Assembly: GCF_000004195.4 (NCBI RefSeq)
Contig: NC_030678.2
Coordinates: 35,321,701-35,385,700, forward strand
Length of the DNA stretch: 64,000 bases
Reading direction: 5' to 3'
DNA from: Xenopus tropicalis
Lineage: Eukaryota; Chordata; Amphibia; Anura; Pipidae
The position numbers were made by a program, and so were the translations under genes. Numbering within the stretch: the first letter of the stretch is position 1; each line of letters begins with the position of its first letter. Below, piece by piece: positions 20,573 through 32,621 of this stretch. The notes under the pieces are model-generated. The model had not been told where the DNA came from. It saw only the letters and a list, made by a program, of their open reading frames with translations, and did no database searches.

Positions 20573-22459
20573 TAATTAACAAGAGCCATGAATATCCTGT
20601 ACCTTATATACTTATCATTGTCATGGAACTCCTCGGTGACTTATAATAATCTTATATTTTACAATTGGGGGTACATTATTCTCTATATATAAGATGCTTA
20701 GTGATATGATTTATCACTTGGTGGGGATTGTGCCCCTTAGGGCTCTTGGACCTGAATCAGGGTCACTGATTAAATGACTAAATGACCCCTAGCCTAATCT
20801 TTGAATTCATTAACACTACTGATTCTTCCTTGAGGGAGTAAGGATACAAACAAAACCATGATCCATTTGCTATTTTAATAAAGAAATGATTCATGCTTTT
20901 AATTTGTATGAATACGTGAGTAAGAGTTGGAGGAGACACAGGAGTACAGATCTAGATACGGATTGTGCCAAATCATGCCATACACATGCCAGAATCCTAT
21001 ATCTGGATGGAAGTAAAACAAAAAACATCTTTTCTTGCGCCCCTAGGGCAAACATAGATCAGTTAAAGCTTGTTCTACCATACAGAGAAGCACACATGAA
21101 TCCATTGCCAGTGAATACCCATGGGTATAGACCTTTAGACTGCACCCTGCCCCCCACAATATGGAGTTAAGGATAATAGCTGCCAGTTTATGGCTACTTC
21201 TTCATGCAAATAAAACAGTTCAATTGTCTGACCTTATGGGATCCCTTATCCAGAAAACTTATCCACAAAATGCTGAATTACAGGAAGACCATCTCCCATA
21301 AAATAGTCTATTTTAAGCAAATAATTTAAAAAATAAATTTAATTATTTCTGAATATATAAGCTAAATTAATGATGGCTACTGGTTCCCAGTTTGCATAGG
21401 ATGTCAAAAAAAATAGTCAGTCTCTATAATTGTGTATTTTCTCATTTGGCATCCCTTATCATTTGTTACCCAGCCAGTTTTATGGTAGTGTAGAGTGGAT
21501 ATTTGTCCTGGACTACCAGCATTAAGGCAGCTGGGAATTGTAGTCGAACTACAGCTTAAGAGAAGCAGTTTGGACATGTCTGACATATGTAACCCCACCC
21601 CCCACGCATGGCAGCTCCCCTTGTTCTCTGAATGCAGCCGTGCCATTACTGCTCACACATCAGATTTTACAGATATCCCTCAATAGGCCTGTCAGTCCCC
21701 AGTGAGTTACTGGAGATTTCATTAACCACATGATAGAACGATGTTATCAAAGTGCGCTCAACTGCAGCACTGGGGTCTCATTCCAGGAAACCTGTCTGCA
21801 ATCAACTATCCTGTGTAGATTTGATTCCTAGAAATTAGACGTCAATTGCGGAGCTCTCAGGATAACTACGTGGGGCTGGCATCCCTACTGAGCCTTGGGT
21901 AGGATAGTCATTGACTGACCCCCAGGGATTGGGACACATTAAACATGAAAATAAATTGGGTGTAAATCCAAAGTGTAAACAGTGACCCTGAGGCTAGTGC
22001 CACACTAAGCTGTCTCTTTGCCTTTGTATAAGCAACAGCCTCTCCACTCACATACATGCTCTGCGGTGCCTGCACCCTGCACTGCCCTGGGGCAGATATC
22101 TTTGACAAAATCAGCTCCGTGTGTCTGCACCCAGGCCAACACAGCACTCGAGGGTAGGGGGGAGGGATACAATAATCATACATAGAAGTAAAAATAATTC
22201 TCCTTAGAGTTAGTTATCTAGTATCTTAGGGACATCTTAGTTCATAATGTATTTATACTCATATTGGTTTTTAAATCCAATTAATGATTCCCCAGTCCTG
22301 TTAAGACATACTTAGAAGAGGCATACGTATCGACAAATGAGTCCAGTTCCTTCCAAAGTTTGAGGACCTTGGAACAAGGCCATAAATAATGTAACAGACA
22401 ATAGTTCCATTACATTTTGGACAAAGAAGTGAGACATATTTCTAACAGATTTATTGGGT
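20573..22459. other. Gene-free stretch with one MITE fragment
   Basis: No exon recognised. A family A fragment lies at 21231-21360. Confidence 0.5.
21231..21360 (+). repeat. MITE family A, truncated copy
   Basis: ATGGGATCCCTTATCCAGAA, then ATCTCCCATAAAATAGTC, matches the left half of the copy at 4738-5048. The right half is missing. Confidence 0.6.
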
Positions 22460-22611
22460 TATGTAATAAAAAGCACTAAGTTTGCCCAGGAGCAGTAACC
22501 AACAGCAACCAATCAGCAGGTAGCATTTACTGGTCATTTGTTTGAAAGCAAACATCTTATTGGTTGCAATGAATTACTGAACGTGGGCACACTTAGTGCC
22601 TTTTATTATAT
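22460..22611. mobile_element. MITE with TATGTAATAAAA ends
   Basis: TATGTAATAAAAAGCACTAAG at the left is mirrored by CTTAGTGCCTTTTATTATAT at the right. The core has AACAGCAACCAATCAGCAGG, the common piece of this family. A truncated copy is at 60037-60110. The superfamily is not assigned. Confidence 0.7.
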
Positions 22612-22828
22612 ATGGGGTTTGCATATAATTTGTTATATACTAAATTGACCAGTTTATTACGTTAATTTAGCAAAATAGGAGAATCTATTGCAGATTCATG
22701 ATCTATAGACCATTGCTTAGAAATTATTTTAAGGTGAGAGGTTTTTTCAATCTTTCAATCTACAACTTTTTTGAAATATAATTTCTGTTTAGGATAGGCT
22801 TTTCTGAAATGATTTTGGCTAAAGGGTG

Positions 22829-23315
22829 TGTAGGGACCCCAAAGAATTGGGCCCCTTCAGGATGAATTCCCCTTTAGACAGGCACCAGAGGGTGGCCTTA
22901 TGGGTTATGGACACCTAAAGGTGGTCCTATCTGTTTATGTGTGAAAAGGGAGTTTCCCTGTTATTCAGCAGCAACCACTAGGTGGCAGTGTGCTGCAATA
23001 TAAAAGGGATGACACCCATTTTGTGAAGGTCTTAGTCCAGGGACTGCCTCTTGTAAAGAGGTCTAGAGCAGTTCCTAGGTGGGATCACCTGGCGGGAGTA
23101 CCGGGGGTAGCCCAAATAGAGAGAGTGTGACTTGAGCCGTCTGTGTGACATCCTCTGAAGGCTGCATCAATAAAGCAAGTTTATCTGGTTCATCATCATC
23201 ATACCCAGTGTCTTGACTATTCATATACTAAGGATCCTCAACTGCCTGGTAAGCAGCTACCCCAAGGGAGGGGCAAGGTACCGGGAGTTGCACAGGGCTC
23301 CTGTAGCGCCACACG
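22829..23315 (+). mobile_element. Probable solo LTR
   Basis: It begins TGTAGGGACCCC and contains in order a CTCF-like motif (22975), a TATA-like AATATAAAAGG near 22998, a presumptive R region, and CATCAATAAAGCAAG (polyadenylation signal near 23168). It ends around CGCCACA. That order (U3, TATA, R with AATAAA, U5) is LTR-like, and no internal retroviral sequence follows. The exact right end and target duplication were not resolved, so type (ERV or gypsy) is open. Confidence 0.5.
22975..22988 (+). promoter_or_regulatory. CTCF-like core motif in the probable LTR
   Basis: CCACTAGGTGGCAG, plus strand, about 25 bp upstream of the TATA-like box. The strongest of the four matches in the window; binding unproven. 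Confidence 0.5.
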
Positions 23316-23607
23316 CAGGGAGTTGTGTGTTAAAAGTACAACAGTAGCCAAATTAGGGTTACAGGTGTTTATCCAACCAAATCAATTTATTGTCACCAAT
23401 TGACTTTCATTTGTGTTCTGACATGACATAAGGGCTTTTATTTGAATAAGATATATGTTAAATATTAGTTTCTTTTATCTTTTATAGATTCTTAGGAAAG
23501 TAACTGCCCTTGCCAAGAATTCAGTCTCTATAATTTGCAGAATTATTTAGGTAATTACTTGTATGTGTTAAAAAAGTAGCTTCAAAATATATATAGAATC
23601 TCTATAT

Positions 23608-23812
23608 AGGTATAGGATCTATTACCCAGAATGCTTGGGACCTGAGGATTTCTGGATAAGGAATCTTTCTGAATTTGGATCTCCATACCTTAAATCGCCT
23701 AAAAAACATTTAACACTAAATAAATCCAGTGGGATTTTTGTGCCACTAATATGGATCCACGCAACTTAGCGACCATCAAGTACAAGCTGCTGTTTTATTA
23801 TTATAGAAAAAA
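23608..23812 (-). repeat. MITE family A, minus-orientation copy
   Basis: TAGGATCTATTACCCAGAATGC, GGATTTCTGGATAAGG and CATCAAGTACAAG match the inverse of the copy at 4738-5048. The far end is missing. Confidence 0.6.
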
Positions 23813-25090
23813 GGAAATCAAATGAAACAAAGATACTACATGTTCATTATGGTCTGAATTAGTCAATCTCAGGATAAGTGTATTTACTGTCCTCATACTG
23901 ACATTTTATTATGTGCCTAGAAATTGCTGCAGATCAAATTTAAAATGGTTAGGTTTTGCCCATGTTTTTACACTGAGATATTTTCTTAGTTACTGGGGAG
24001 ATATGTTGCTTAGTCATTGTTAGCAAGATATTTGCATTATTTAAATATACAATGAGCAGTTATTTTTAGATGTCAAACAAAAGTGGCAAAAGTGGGCAAC
24101 CTTGTCTCGTACCCAGGAGTATTCCAAAAGGGGTCGAGACTTGACCAGCGATTATAACTTGGGTTCTTGGACTGCTATATACAGTATATGATTTGAATTG
24201 AAGAGAGCAATTTCTCCCCCTGCTTTTTTTTCTTAGGAGAGAGGGGGATCTAGATCTTAATCTATCCTGTATATTATTTGTGTCTGTTAGAGACCTTCTT
24301 TTAGTTTGATGAGATTGGTTATATGGCCGATATGCTAAGAAGAGTTACAGTAAATTGTTTCCTTTCACCTTGTGGTTTAGATGGAACAGAGGGTTCAATT
24401 GATTTATTGTAATTAATGGCTTCTCTTCAATCACTAAAATGCCACTGGTAGAAGCACATTTTTTTTAAAGATAAATCTCTTTTCTTTTTTGATATAGAAA
24501 ATAGTAGTATTTCTGAAAATGAATTAAAAGTACTTTTTATCTGAACAGACTAAGAATATTGCAAGAGATAGTTTAATGGTCTTTTTTTGGAATTGTTTGC
24601 ATGACTAGAGGCAAAAAAATCAATTTTGAAGGATTTAGTGTTCTCCAACTTATCAGCTTTTAACCATAAAACTCAGTTTTGGACATAAAGGAGAATCACA
24701 ATGCATTACAGACACATTTGATCCCCAAACATTTTCTTTTGGAGTTTATCTATGGCTTTCGCAATAGAAGACTTTATCGCCAGATACAACAACATCCAAC
24801 CCAACGAAGAACAGGTTGTGGCATCCTAATGGCAAAAAATACAATTTACTTATATTTTTGTTTTTCTGCTACCCTTTTTCCTCTCTGCTAAATATTTGGC
24901 TTAACAATTATAAACCCTAAAAGAAATCCTCCAGTAAATACTAAGATGAGTACAAAGAAGACCAGAGATTGTGACTGTTATGGGTAGGGGAGAATAAACC
25001 ACAAAAGGTAAAATAATAATTCCCAAGTACCAAGTTCATCCAGAAATATTAATTCACTCTTTAAATGTACTGTATGCTAGCATTGGTGTA

Positions 25091-25345
25091 TGGTATCTCT
25101 CTGTGCAGGCTATGAGCACTCATAGAGGCTATCTCTGCTGAATTGTACTTAGTGCAGAGAAATGCCTATACTGATATAGTTTTATTGTTTCTCCCTGTTT
25201 AGGCTTTGAGCAAACATAGGGGCTGTCCCTGGTGAATTGTGTTTAGTACAGAGGTATCCTGGTATAGTTTTATGGTCTATCTCTGTACAGGTTATGAGCA
25301 AACATAGGGTTGTTCCTGCTGAACTGCCCTTAGTACAGGGGAATA
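25091..25345 (+). repeat. Three diverged tandem units of about 86-96 bp
   Basis: Units start near 25091, 25187 and 25273. Each reads roughly TCTCTGTGCAGGCTATGAGC, then CATAGGGGCT, GCTGAATTG, TTAGTACAGAG and ATAGTTTTATGG, and they differ by about 20-30%. They lie directly upstream of the 5' LTR homology, where tandem enhancer repeats of a U3 would be, but nothing like them occurs in the 3' LTR. Confidence 0.65.
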
Positions 25346-25513
25346 CTGTACATAGGGCATAAAACTCAAGTAATCTGTGGAATAAGACCGTAGAGATACT
25401 TCACTGAGATCAAAATTGCAGCAATAATAAACTTTCCTAAACTGCAGAGCTGCTGTTGGAAGCCACCATGTTTGGCTGTGTCACTACAGTTTCCTGGTTC
25501 TATGGTGGCCATT

Positions 25514-25760
25514 ACATGAATACACCCCTCAAGTCATCATAATGGAATGTCTTTATCTATCTACTATATAAGTAATAATAAAACAAGAATAAAGTTGAAC
25601 TTGTTTGCAATACACATACTGGTTGTATCGTTTGTACAAGTTCCCTGATCAGCACACCTGAGTGGACGATATCAGATGTCTCGCCAATACATGGGTTAAA
25701 GCGAGCCAGCTCGTAGCTGTAAGGAAAGTGCAAGGAGCACAGAAAAGTTTAACCCTTACA
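25514..25760 (+). repeat. 5' LTR, part shared with the 3' LTR
   Basis: From TTACATGAATACACCCC to TTTAACCCTTACA it aligns with 33069-33320 with few substitutions and a small indel (GCTGTAAGGAAAG versus GCTGCTAAGAAAAAAG). It holds AATAATAAAACAAGAATAAAG, with possible polyadenylation signals. To its left the similarity stops abruptly. Confidence 0.8.
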
Positions 25761-25764
25761 GTTC

Positions 25765-25782
25765 TGGTGTCAGAAGTGGGAT
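25765..25782 (+). promoter_or_regulatory. Primer binding site, tRNA-Leu type
   Basis: TGGTGTCAGAAGTGGGAT starts four bases after the LTR end. It fits the complement of a vertebrate tRNA-Leu 3' end (TGGTGTCAGGAGTGGGAT) with one mismatch. The position just downstream of the LTR supports the call. Confidence 0.7.
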
Positions 25783-28700
25783 CGTCAGGAAAATCCAGCG
25801 GTAAGTAGAATTTACGTCTTAATTGACGGTTTTTCTCTTACCCCTGGCTCTTCTCTATTAGCCGATCTAAAAAAGGGTACAGTTAGCAGTCTAATAATAA
25901 ACCTCTTAGGTGGAGGTGCCTCTTAGGTGGAGGATATACAGTCTCTTAGGTAGAGACAGAGATAATAAGAGAATTAGGGATTCTCAGGAAGTGTGTGGGA
26001 GACATTATTTACTGACTGATTCGTCTCTGCATGCGTATCTCTGTGTTGTTCTGTCTTTGTATATATACCTGTGACCGTATTTTATGTATTTACTCATATA
26101 AGCACACCCGGTATTAAGAGTGATCGCAAGTCATTGCGGGTCTTGTTGGGACCTTGATCTCAGTTCAGCCCCAATGACTTTGCTTTGCCAAGCGTGCTTA
26201 TATTTTTGATTTTTGGAAATTAACGGCATTAAGAGTTAATCGCGGGAAGTAGCCAAAGGTAATAAGGAGTTTTTGGTAAACTCAAAGGTAAACCTCTAAA
26301 GGAGGGGCATTAGGTAGGCACAGATCTCTTGTTGCGATACTGTTGGATGAATTACTGTTTGTCTGTGTTGTGTCTTTGTTATTGTCTTTAGAAGTAAATG
26401 TTATATTTTTAAACCGGTCATCTAAATTTATTGCAACATTAAGGAATACCTCTGAATGAGATTGTCATGTTGTAGCAGTAGGGCTCCACGCGTATAGGGT
26501 TAAATTTTCAATTTAGAAAGTCTGCGTGGAATCCACATTGGAAGGAAACCCCTCACGGTAGGGGGTAATTCACAAATACCCCTTTTATTTTATTGACTGT
26601 TTTATATATGTCTCTTTTGTAACATCTTTTTAAAATGCACTGTTTACCCTTGTAATATTAAATATAAAACTGAATAAGTTCTGTCCTTTGGCTCTATATC
26701 GATTCCCACGTACCTTGTATGACTGCTCAGGCCTAGAGGTGTATTAACTGTTTGGTGTGTGTATGTTGAGCAAGGGGGGGGCAAGTTCTGTGTAGATGCT
26801 AATTAACCGTGGCTGCTGGAGTGTGCTGTTAACTTAGTAGAACTATCCCTCACCGCAGTAGGAAAGTTTGTGTATGATATATTTGGGTAATTAGGTTTCT
26901 ATCGCCTGTTAATGATAGATGGTGGCAGTGAATAGTTGTATTTGGGGCGGTGGTGTGTTTGGGGGTGCTCGATGTTAGTCTAACCTGTGTGAAAGGTGAC
27001 TGCTTGTAACCCCCTTGTACCCCGTCCCGGTGTCAGGCGCATCTGTGAGTGGCGTTTCCTTGACAGAGATAATAAGGTTTTGTACTTTTGTAGGGACCTT
27101 GATCCCAGTACAGCCTGTTTGCTTTTCCGGAATTGTTGCAACTGATTTTCATTATAAGGAGTTGAAAAATAAATGAAATAAAAATTCTTAGAAATTACCA
27201 CCACCTATTCCTGATAAAACCTGTAAGGAGTACTGAACCTGGTGTCAGTATAACTCTTTCGGTGCGCACCCACACGCTTTGCTGAACTAATTTGGACAGG
27301 AGTAGTACCGTGAGGACTAATTGTGTCCTTGACAAATTGGAGCCCAATGTGAGGATTCAGGTCCTGTCTGCCTTTAAGCCAAACATAAGGATTCCGAACA
27401 GTTGACACGGGACGGGACGGAGACTGATCACCTCCGGGACATGACAGGAACCTAGATTTTAGTTTCTTTGTCGTGTCATCCCCATATCCTATTGTGAATT
27501 AGTCCGTTGTCCCCAGTGGCTTCCTGGCAGCCAGCAAAGACAGGTTCCTCTTGCCTGCAGCCCATTTTATTGAACCTGCACATGGTATTTATTGCCTGAT
27601 TTATGTTTTCTGTTTCTATGTTTTCTTTTGCCTCCCTATAACTGGTCTCTGTTAACAGTCTGAGGTTGTGTCCATGAGGACTCTAATGTAGAGGCATAAG
27701 AGGGGTTAATAGTTACATTCCAGCTGAACGGTGTGCATGCTGGAGTGGGGATAATCACACTGGATTGCGATTGTGTGTGAGGTATTTTAGCTTTGGTGGG
27801 TTAACCTAGTAAAGTGCATGGGGAAGCTATGTCGTGTCATAATTGTGTATGTGGACTTCTGTTTGGTATTACAGAAGGGGGGGGGGTGACGACTAGCTAA
27901 TATCAGGGAAGGGGGGTATCCTGAAGTTTACCTTGGTAGAAAACGTGTATTGTCCAGTGTTCCGGACATTTTGTGTTACCGGCTTAATGTCCATTTCCCT
28001 GTGGGACAAGAAAGTCTAGGGAAAAGTATAATACAGATTTGGGATAACGCTATTTCCAGCGGATACCTACCCATAGAGTGTAGTTGCCACCCTAAGGAAG
28101 GGTTGTTAGAGTGTGAACAAGACGAGCAAAACCGAGTCAGAAATTTAGGAGCCTGGATATCTCTCTCTCTGCTGGATTCCAGGGATCAAACCAATAGTAA
28201 GGTGGAGGGAGGGATCCCAGCATGTGAGCTGGTGGCAGCCAGGGAGGGGAAGAAATATAAAAAAACACTCCAAGATGCAATTACCTGACAGACTTTCTGT
28301 AGCTCTGTCCAGTATAAGATGCTCACCAAGGGGGGACTGTAAACTGTCTTCCTTCAAAATTTTGTTTGGCTCAGCTCCCAGATTGAGATGTTACTTTCCC
28401 CAACAGCTGCAATTACACTCTGATGCTTTAACTAATTTTGTATCTCAGTTGACTTGTGAACTAACTAAAGTGCATGGCTAGGTGTTCTCTTTTGTTCCTG
28501 ATCCCACCTTTATTGAGGGAACTCTCTCCTTGCAGCCCGAGGACTAAGTGATGCTAAAGACATTTGTTTGGAACCACACCTCCCACTACAAAAAAGACCC
28601 CAGCCGTGGAAGGAACACTTGCATCCGTTCAATGATAACTTATATCCTTTTCTGTATCACACAGTTCTGGTACAACTCCTCTAATACACAGCCTAACAAA

Positions 28701-29150
28701 GCTATGCCCTTTCTCACTGCAGGAGTGCAATTAATTATGAAACACCTAACTCCTTCAGATCTTAGGAACATTTTAATAAATGCTCCAGATCCTAGAGAAA
28801 ATCCCGGTGCCTGCCTTATCTATCTTGAATGTATGTGTCAGGGTCAATGCATGTAGAAATGGAAAGATTATGGACTGATAGATAGTCTATGGTAGTTGCC
28901 TTAGCCTGTAAACAAGAAGGTTTCAGAGAATGTTAGAGGACATATGGTACAATTAAAGTTACAAACTTGTTTAGTTAATTTCTGAATGGTCTAGCCTCAC
29001 TGCTAGTGATTTTATAAGAAAGATAAGAAAGTGTTAGAGAAGGAAGCAGCATGTTGTTTTGAGAGTACAAAGAAAGCGAAACGGGACACCGACAATGCCT
29101 ATTGATTCCAAATTATATGCCTAATAGATTCCAAACTTAACTTGTTGACT
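25783..29150 (+). pseudogene. ERV leader and gag-region remnant
   Basis: No frame stays open longer than about 110 codons. The leader has a short internal repeat (CTCTTAGGTGGAGGTGC, then CTCTTAGGTGGAGGATA, at about 25906-25950). The frames at 27950-28288 and 28548-28856 are the most protein-like; the latter ends in a segment around PSDLRNILINAPDP that could derive from capsid. Assignment as gag is positional. Confidence 0.45.
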
Positions 29151-30480
29151 GTACACCATACAAAGCTTCTATACGCCCGCATTCTCAGCCTGTTTTTCTC
29201 AAACAGTATCCTATCAGTAAAGAGAAACAGGATGGTATTCATCCCCTTGTTAACTCCTTCCTACAACAAGGCATTATACGCCCGATTGTTTCCCCTTACA
29301 ACACACCAGTTGACTCAGTGCATAAAAAAAAGAGGTCTGAATATTGCTTAATCCAAGGCCTAATGGCCATTAATGCTTTAATTACACCTATTGTGTCCAT
29401 TGTTCCTGATATGACAGTTCTACTTACATCTATACCCTGTGATGCGTCTGTATTCACAGTTTTTTAATTAAAGCAATGTTTTTTCCTCGGTCCCAGTTGA
29501 CCTAGAGACACAGTTACTATTGGCTTTTATTTTTTATTTTTTGATGGGACCTAATTTACCTAGACCCGTCATCCCTAAGGTTATGTGGATTTCATCAGTG
29601 GCCTATATCCCTGATGCTCCAACATTCCTTGAAGTCATGGACTCCTAGCCATGGTTCTGTCCTGCTTCAGTACGTCAATGACCTACTGTTGTGTAGTCCT
29701 AGTCCATCAGGCTGCTAATGCTGCTGACATGTTAGTCTTTTACAACATCTTGCACTTGAAGGTCACAAAGTTGCTAAATACAAAATTCAGATGGGGGCTG
29801 AGTCTGTTGAATACTAATACAATATTCTTAGGCAGTGCACAAAGAAAGATATGTAAAATGTGTTTTAGCAGCTTAATAAATGTCTGGTTCAAGCCCCTGC
29901 TTTAGGACTACCAAATTATTGTAAATCATTTTATTTGCATGTTAAGGACACCTGTAAAACCATGACTACAGTCTGTGCTCAGGAGTCTGGAGGCAATTTG
30001 TGTCCGGTAGCCTATTTTTCCAAAGTAATGCTTGTTCCGGTACAGGGGATGCCGGCGTGTCTCAAAGCTATAGCAGCTAGTGCTATGGCTGTAGAAATGT
30101 CATAGTCAGTCATGATTGGTCACAATACTAACTTGCATACTTCACACCAAGTCACACATTTGCTATAAAACATTACCACCCTATATAAGACTTCCCAATG
30201 CCTTAGTGGACATGAAGTCATCTTACTTGGCACACAAAATTTTAACTATTGAATATGCTTCTACAACACAAGGTCCCGCAGCAGTCCTCAGCGCATTATT
30301 ACATTTTTCTAATCCTGATAACAATCCATTGTTAGAAGCTCTGATTGTGTTACTGAAATTCATAATAGTATTACACCAAGAGGGGATTTATAGGATATCC
30401 CTTAGAGAATAAATTAACATTTTTGTTGACGGTTCTTGTTCCAGGACCTCAGATCACAAGTACCAGGCAGACTATGCAGT
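29150..30480 (+). pseudogene. ERV pol remnant (RT, connection, RNase H)
   Basis: In shifting frames: an RT N-terminal segment near 29190-29400 (around QQGIIRP and SPYNTPV), a YVND box at about 29671-29682 where active enzymes have YVDD or YMDD, a connection segment near 30000-30070 (CPVAYFSK) and an RNase H start near 30425 (FVDGS). Stops and frameshifts separate all of these. Protease and integrase were not recognised. Non-functional. Confidence 0.7.
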
Positions 30481-31037
30481 TGTGCAACTCCCTGATATAG
30501 TCATTTAGTCAGGTCCATTAACTGTTAACTCCTTGGGTGATTTGGAACTAATCAAAAAAGAATATGTACGTAACCTTATAATCAACACATTCATCCAAAA
30601 CAGGTGACAAAGTCTGCATACGACAGTTAAATCGTTCAAAGAAAGATGGATTCCTGTTTGGACAACCTACCACAGTAATCACAATCACCCGGACAGCCAT
30701 TCTCACAGCAGACAACAACCACTGGATACATGCATCCTGTCTAATACCAGTTCCAATGCGACCTCCAGTAACAACAAATCAGTCTCCTGCAAGTTTCTGA
30801 TACACCTTTTTGATGTTTATCCCATTGTGGATATTACTTAACTGCATCTACTCTCCTTCATTGGCAAAAACTTTCCAGTCTCTGTTATAAGCCTCCCATT
30901 AATGACATTTTTTCTATTTCTACAACCAATTCATCTATGGTATCTAGGGTTAAACATGAAGCGTAATCACCCCACCTTATTAGGTTCTTTGTTTCAAGGT
31001 TTTAATGGGATTGGGATAATGCAATGAGGTTGGTTCA

Positions 31038-31679
31038 ATGCTACTACTATTCACACCCAAAGATAATATTGCTTGCTCTGCTAATAATCAATGTACTATA
31101 TGGAATATGTCCACAACTTTCTCTATCTATAAGGTTCCAGATTTGTTAAAAAGTTGTTTTATGTTTTCTAACACCACCTGTGACTGTTCCATATCTAATG
31201 TCACTGCATTCCAATCTATTATTCTTAACTTTTCTGTAGTTTATGATTTAACCTTTTTTGAATAACGTTGTGTCCACTACTTATACCTGGACATATGTCA
31301 CAAATTTTTCTCTTCCTGTAAGTCATATGTTAATTCTCACTAATGGTACTCCTATTACTAACCGTACATGGTTTATCTTTAACATCAAGTGTGTCCATTT
31401 TGATACACCTTAACACATAATTATTCTATTATACCAATACCTGGTACCTGTGTCAATGTCACTACTATAAAGAAAGCCGTGTCACATGAATGGTCACCTA
31501 CTGGGTCTTCTATTATGCATTCCATATTTTATCCACTTACTGTTTTTACCATTATATTGATTTTGCTTGTTGTTTTTAATCTTTACATGTCTTGCACATT
31601 TCACAGACGAATTCGTCGTATGTTTCAATCTCCTAAGCAATCACAACTAAAGAAACTAGATAATCATATGTATAGTTGA
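31038..31679 (+). pseudogene. First ERV env remnant with C-terminal membrane anchor
   Basis: The frame 31038-31265 is rich in Cys and N-x-S/T sites. The frame 31479-31679 ends in a strongly hydrophobic span (about 20 residues of I, L, V and F) and a short basic tail, as in a retroviral TM subunit. Fifteen bases beyond its stop lies a purine tract, AAGAGGGGA, followed by TTGAAGGGTTAA, like the start of the 3' LTR. The remainder is frameshifted. Confidence 0.6.
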
Positions 31680-31693
31680 TCATTTCATGATCT

Positions 31694-31900
31694 AAGAGGG
31701 GATTGAAGGGTTAATATGATTATGAATTTAGTGCTAAAAAATCTGTATACATGTTGTTTTTTCGTCTCTGTCCTTCTTAAATAATCTTAGCCATCCTGTT
31801 ATTGTACAAGCTGTTTCAAGGCTAAATACCAAGTAAACTTGCTTCTTTTTTTCTTGCTAATAACTAGTAGCTGTGAGGCATGTAGAACACTGTGTCACTA
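31694..31900 (+). repeat. PPT-like tract and possible LTR-start remnant
   Basis: AAGAGGGGATTGAAGGGTTAA mirrors the true PPT/LTR junction at 32611-32633 (AAAGGGGGGATTGAAAAGGG). After about 30 bases the likeness to the 3' LTR ends. It may be a truncated LTR of a first provirus. Confidence 0.45.
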
Positions 31901-32580
31901 CTAACAATGGTCTTGTTTGTCGTCACTCTAGCCCAATATACGAACCTTGCCTTTATACAAAGATTTAAATGTATGTCATTGGAATGTTTATCCTTCTGAC
32001 TATTCTGTAATGATTGAAGTTGGCCCACAGTATGTTTGGCTAGCTACAGACTTTCCTGTCGGTGTTCATGCTGTTGATTCTTCTCTACCTTTTAGTGGCT
32101 GCCTTGCTAACGTCACTCTGCTACGATGGTTCAATTATACTTACTATTTTTCTCCCATTCCTACTGTTCACAAGTCATTCATGTACTTCCCATCTGCTGT
32201 ACCCTTAGATCAGTATCAGATCCCTACTTCAATGTACCGTTCCTTAATCACTAATGCTATAGCGCTTGTCGAAAACATGAACAACAACTGTATGACACAG
32301 CTATTAAACAGTAGCAACTAAGAACAAGTTAATATCCCTAGGTTCTCAAATACAGGACAATTTACAGCATTTTTGGTATGATGCATTCACAGGTTGGTCA
32401 CCCACAGGCTCTGCTATTGTCCAGAGCTTCTTTTATCCCCTCCTCATTGTTATTGCTATACTTACTTTACTTATTCTGTTCAATTTGTACTTATCATGTA
32501 CTTTTCGTAAACGCATAAAAAAGATGATTTCTACCGCTCAATTAGAGCAGCTCAAACTAATTCACGCTTCACACATGTAA
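31900..32580 (+). pseudogene. Second ERV env remnant with C-terminal membrane anchor
   Basis: The frame 31947-32321 (124 codons) has several N-x-S/T sites and reads like a glycoprotein piece. A separate open stretch, about 32340-32580, without ATG, encodes a hydrophobic anchor and basic tail similar to those at 31479-31679, starting around WSPTGSA. Two homologous env ends about 900 bp apart are therefore present. A stop or frameshift separates the two parts; not functional. Confidence 0.6.
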
Positions 32581-32610
32581 TCACATATACAGTATAGTCA
32601 CTTTGTGACT

Positions 32611-32620
32611 AAAGGGGGGA
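32611..32620 (+). promoter_or_regulatory. Polypurine tract
   Basis: AAAGGGGGGA directly precedes the TG that opens the 3' LTR (32622). Confidence 0.65.
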
Positions 32621-32621
32621 T

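Noticed and set aside
29671..29682. An active retroviral reverse transcriptase
   Set aside because: The catalytic box reads YVND and is surrounded by stops and frameshifts; the provirus is defective.
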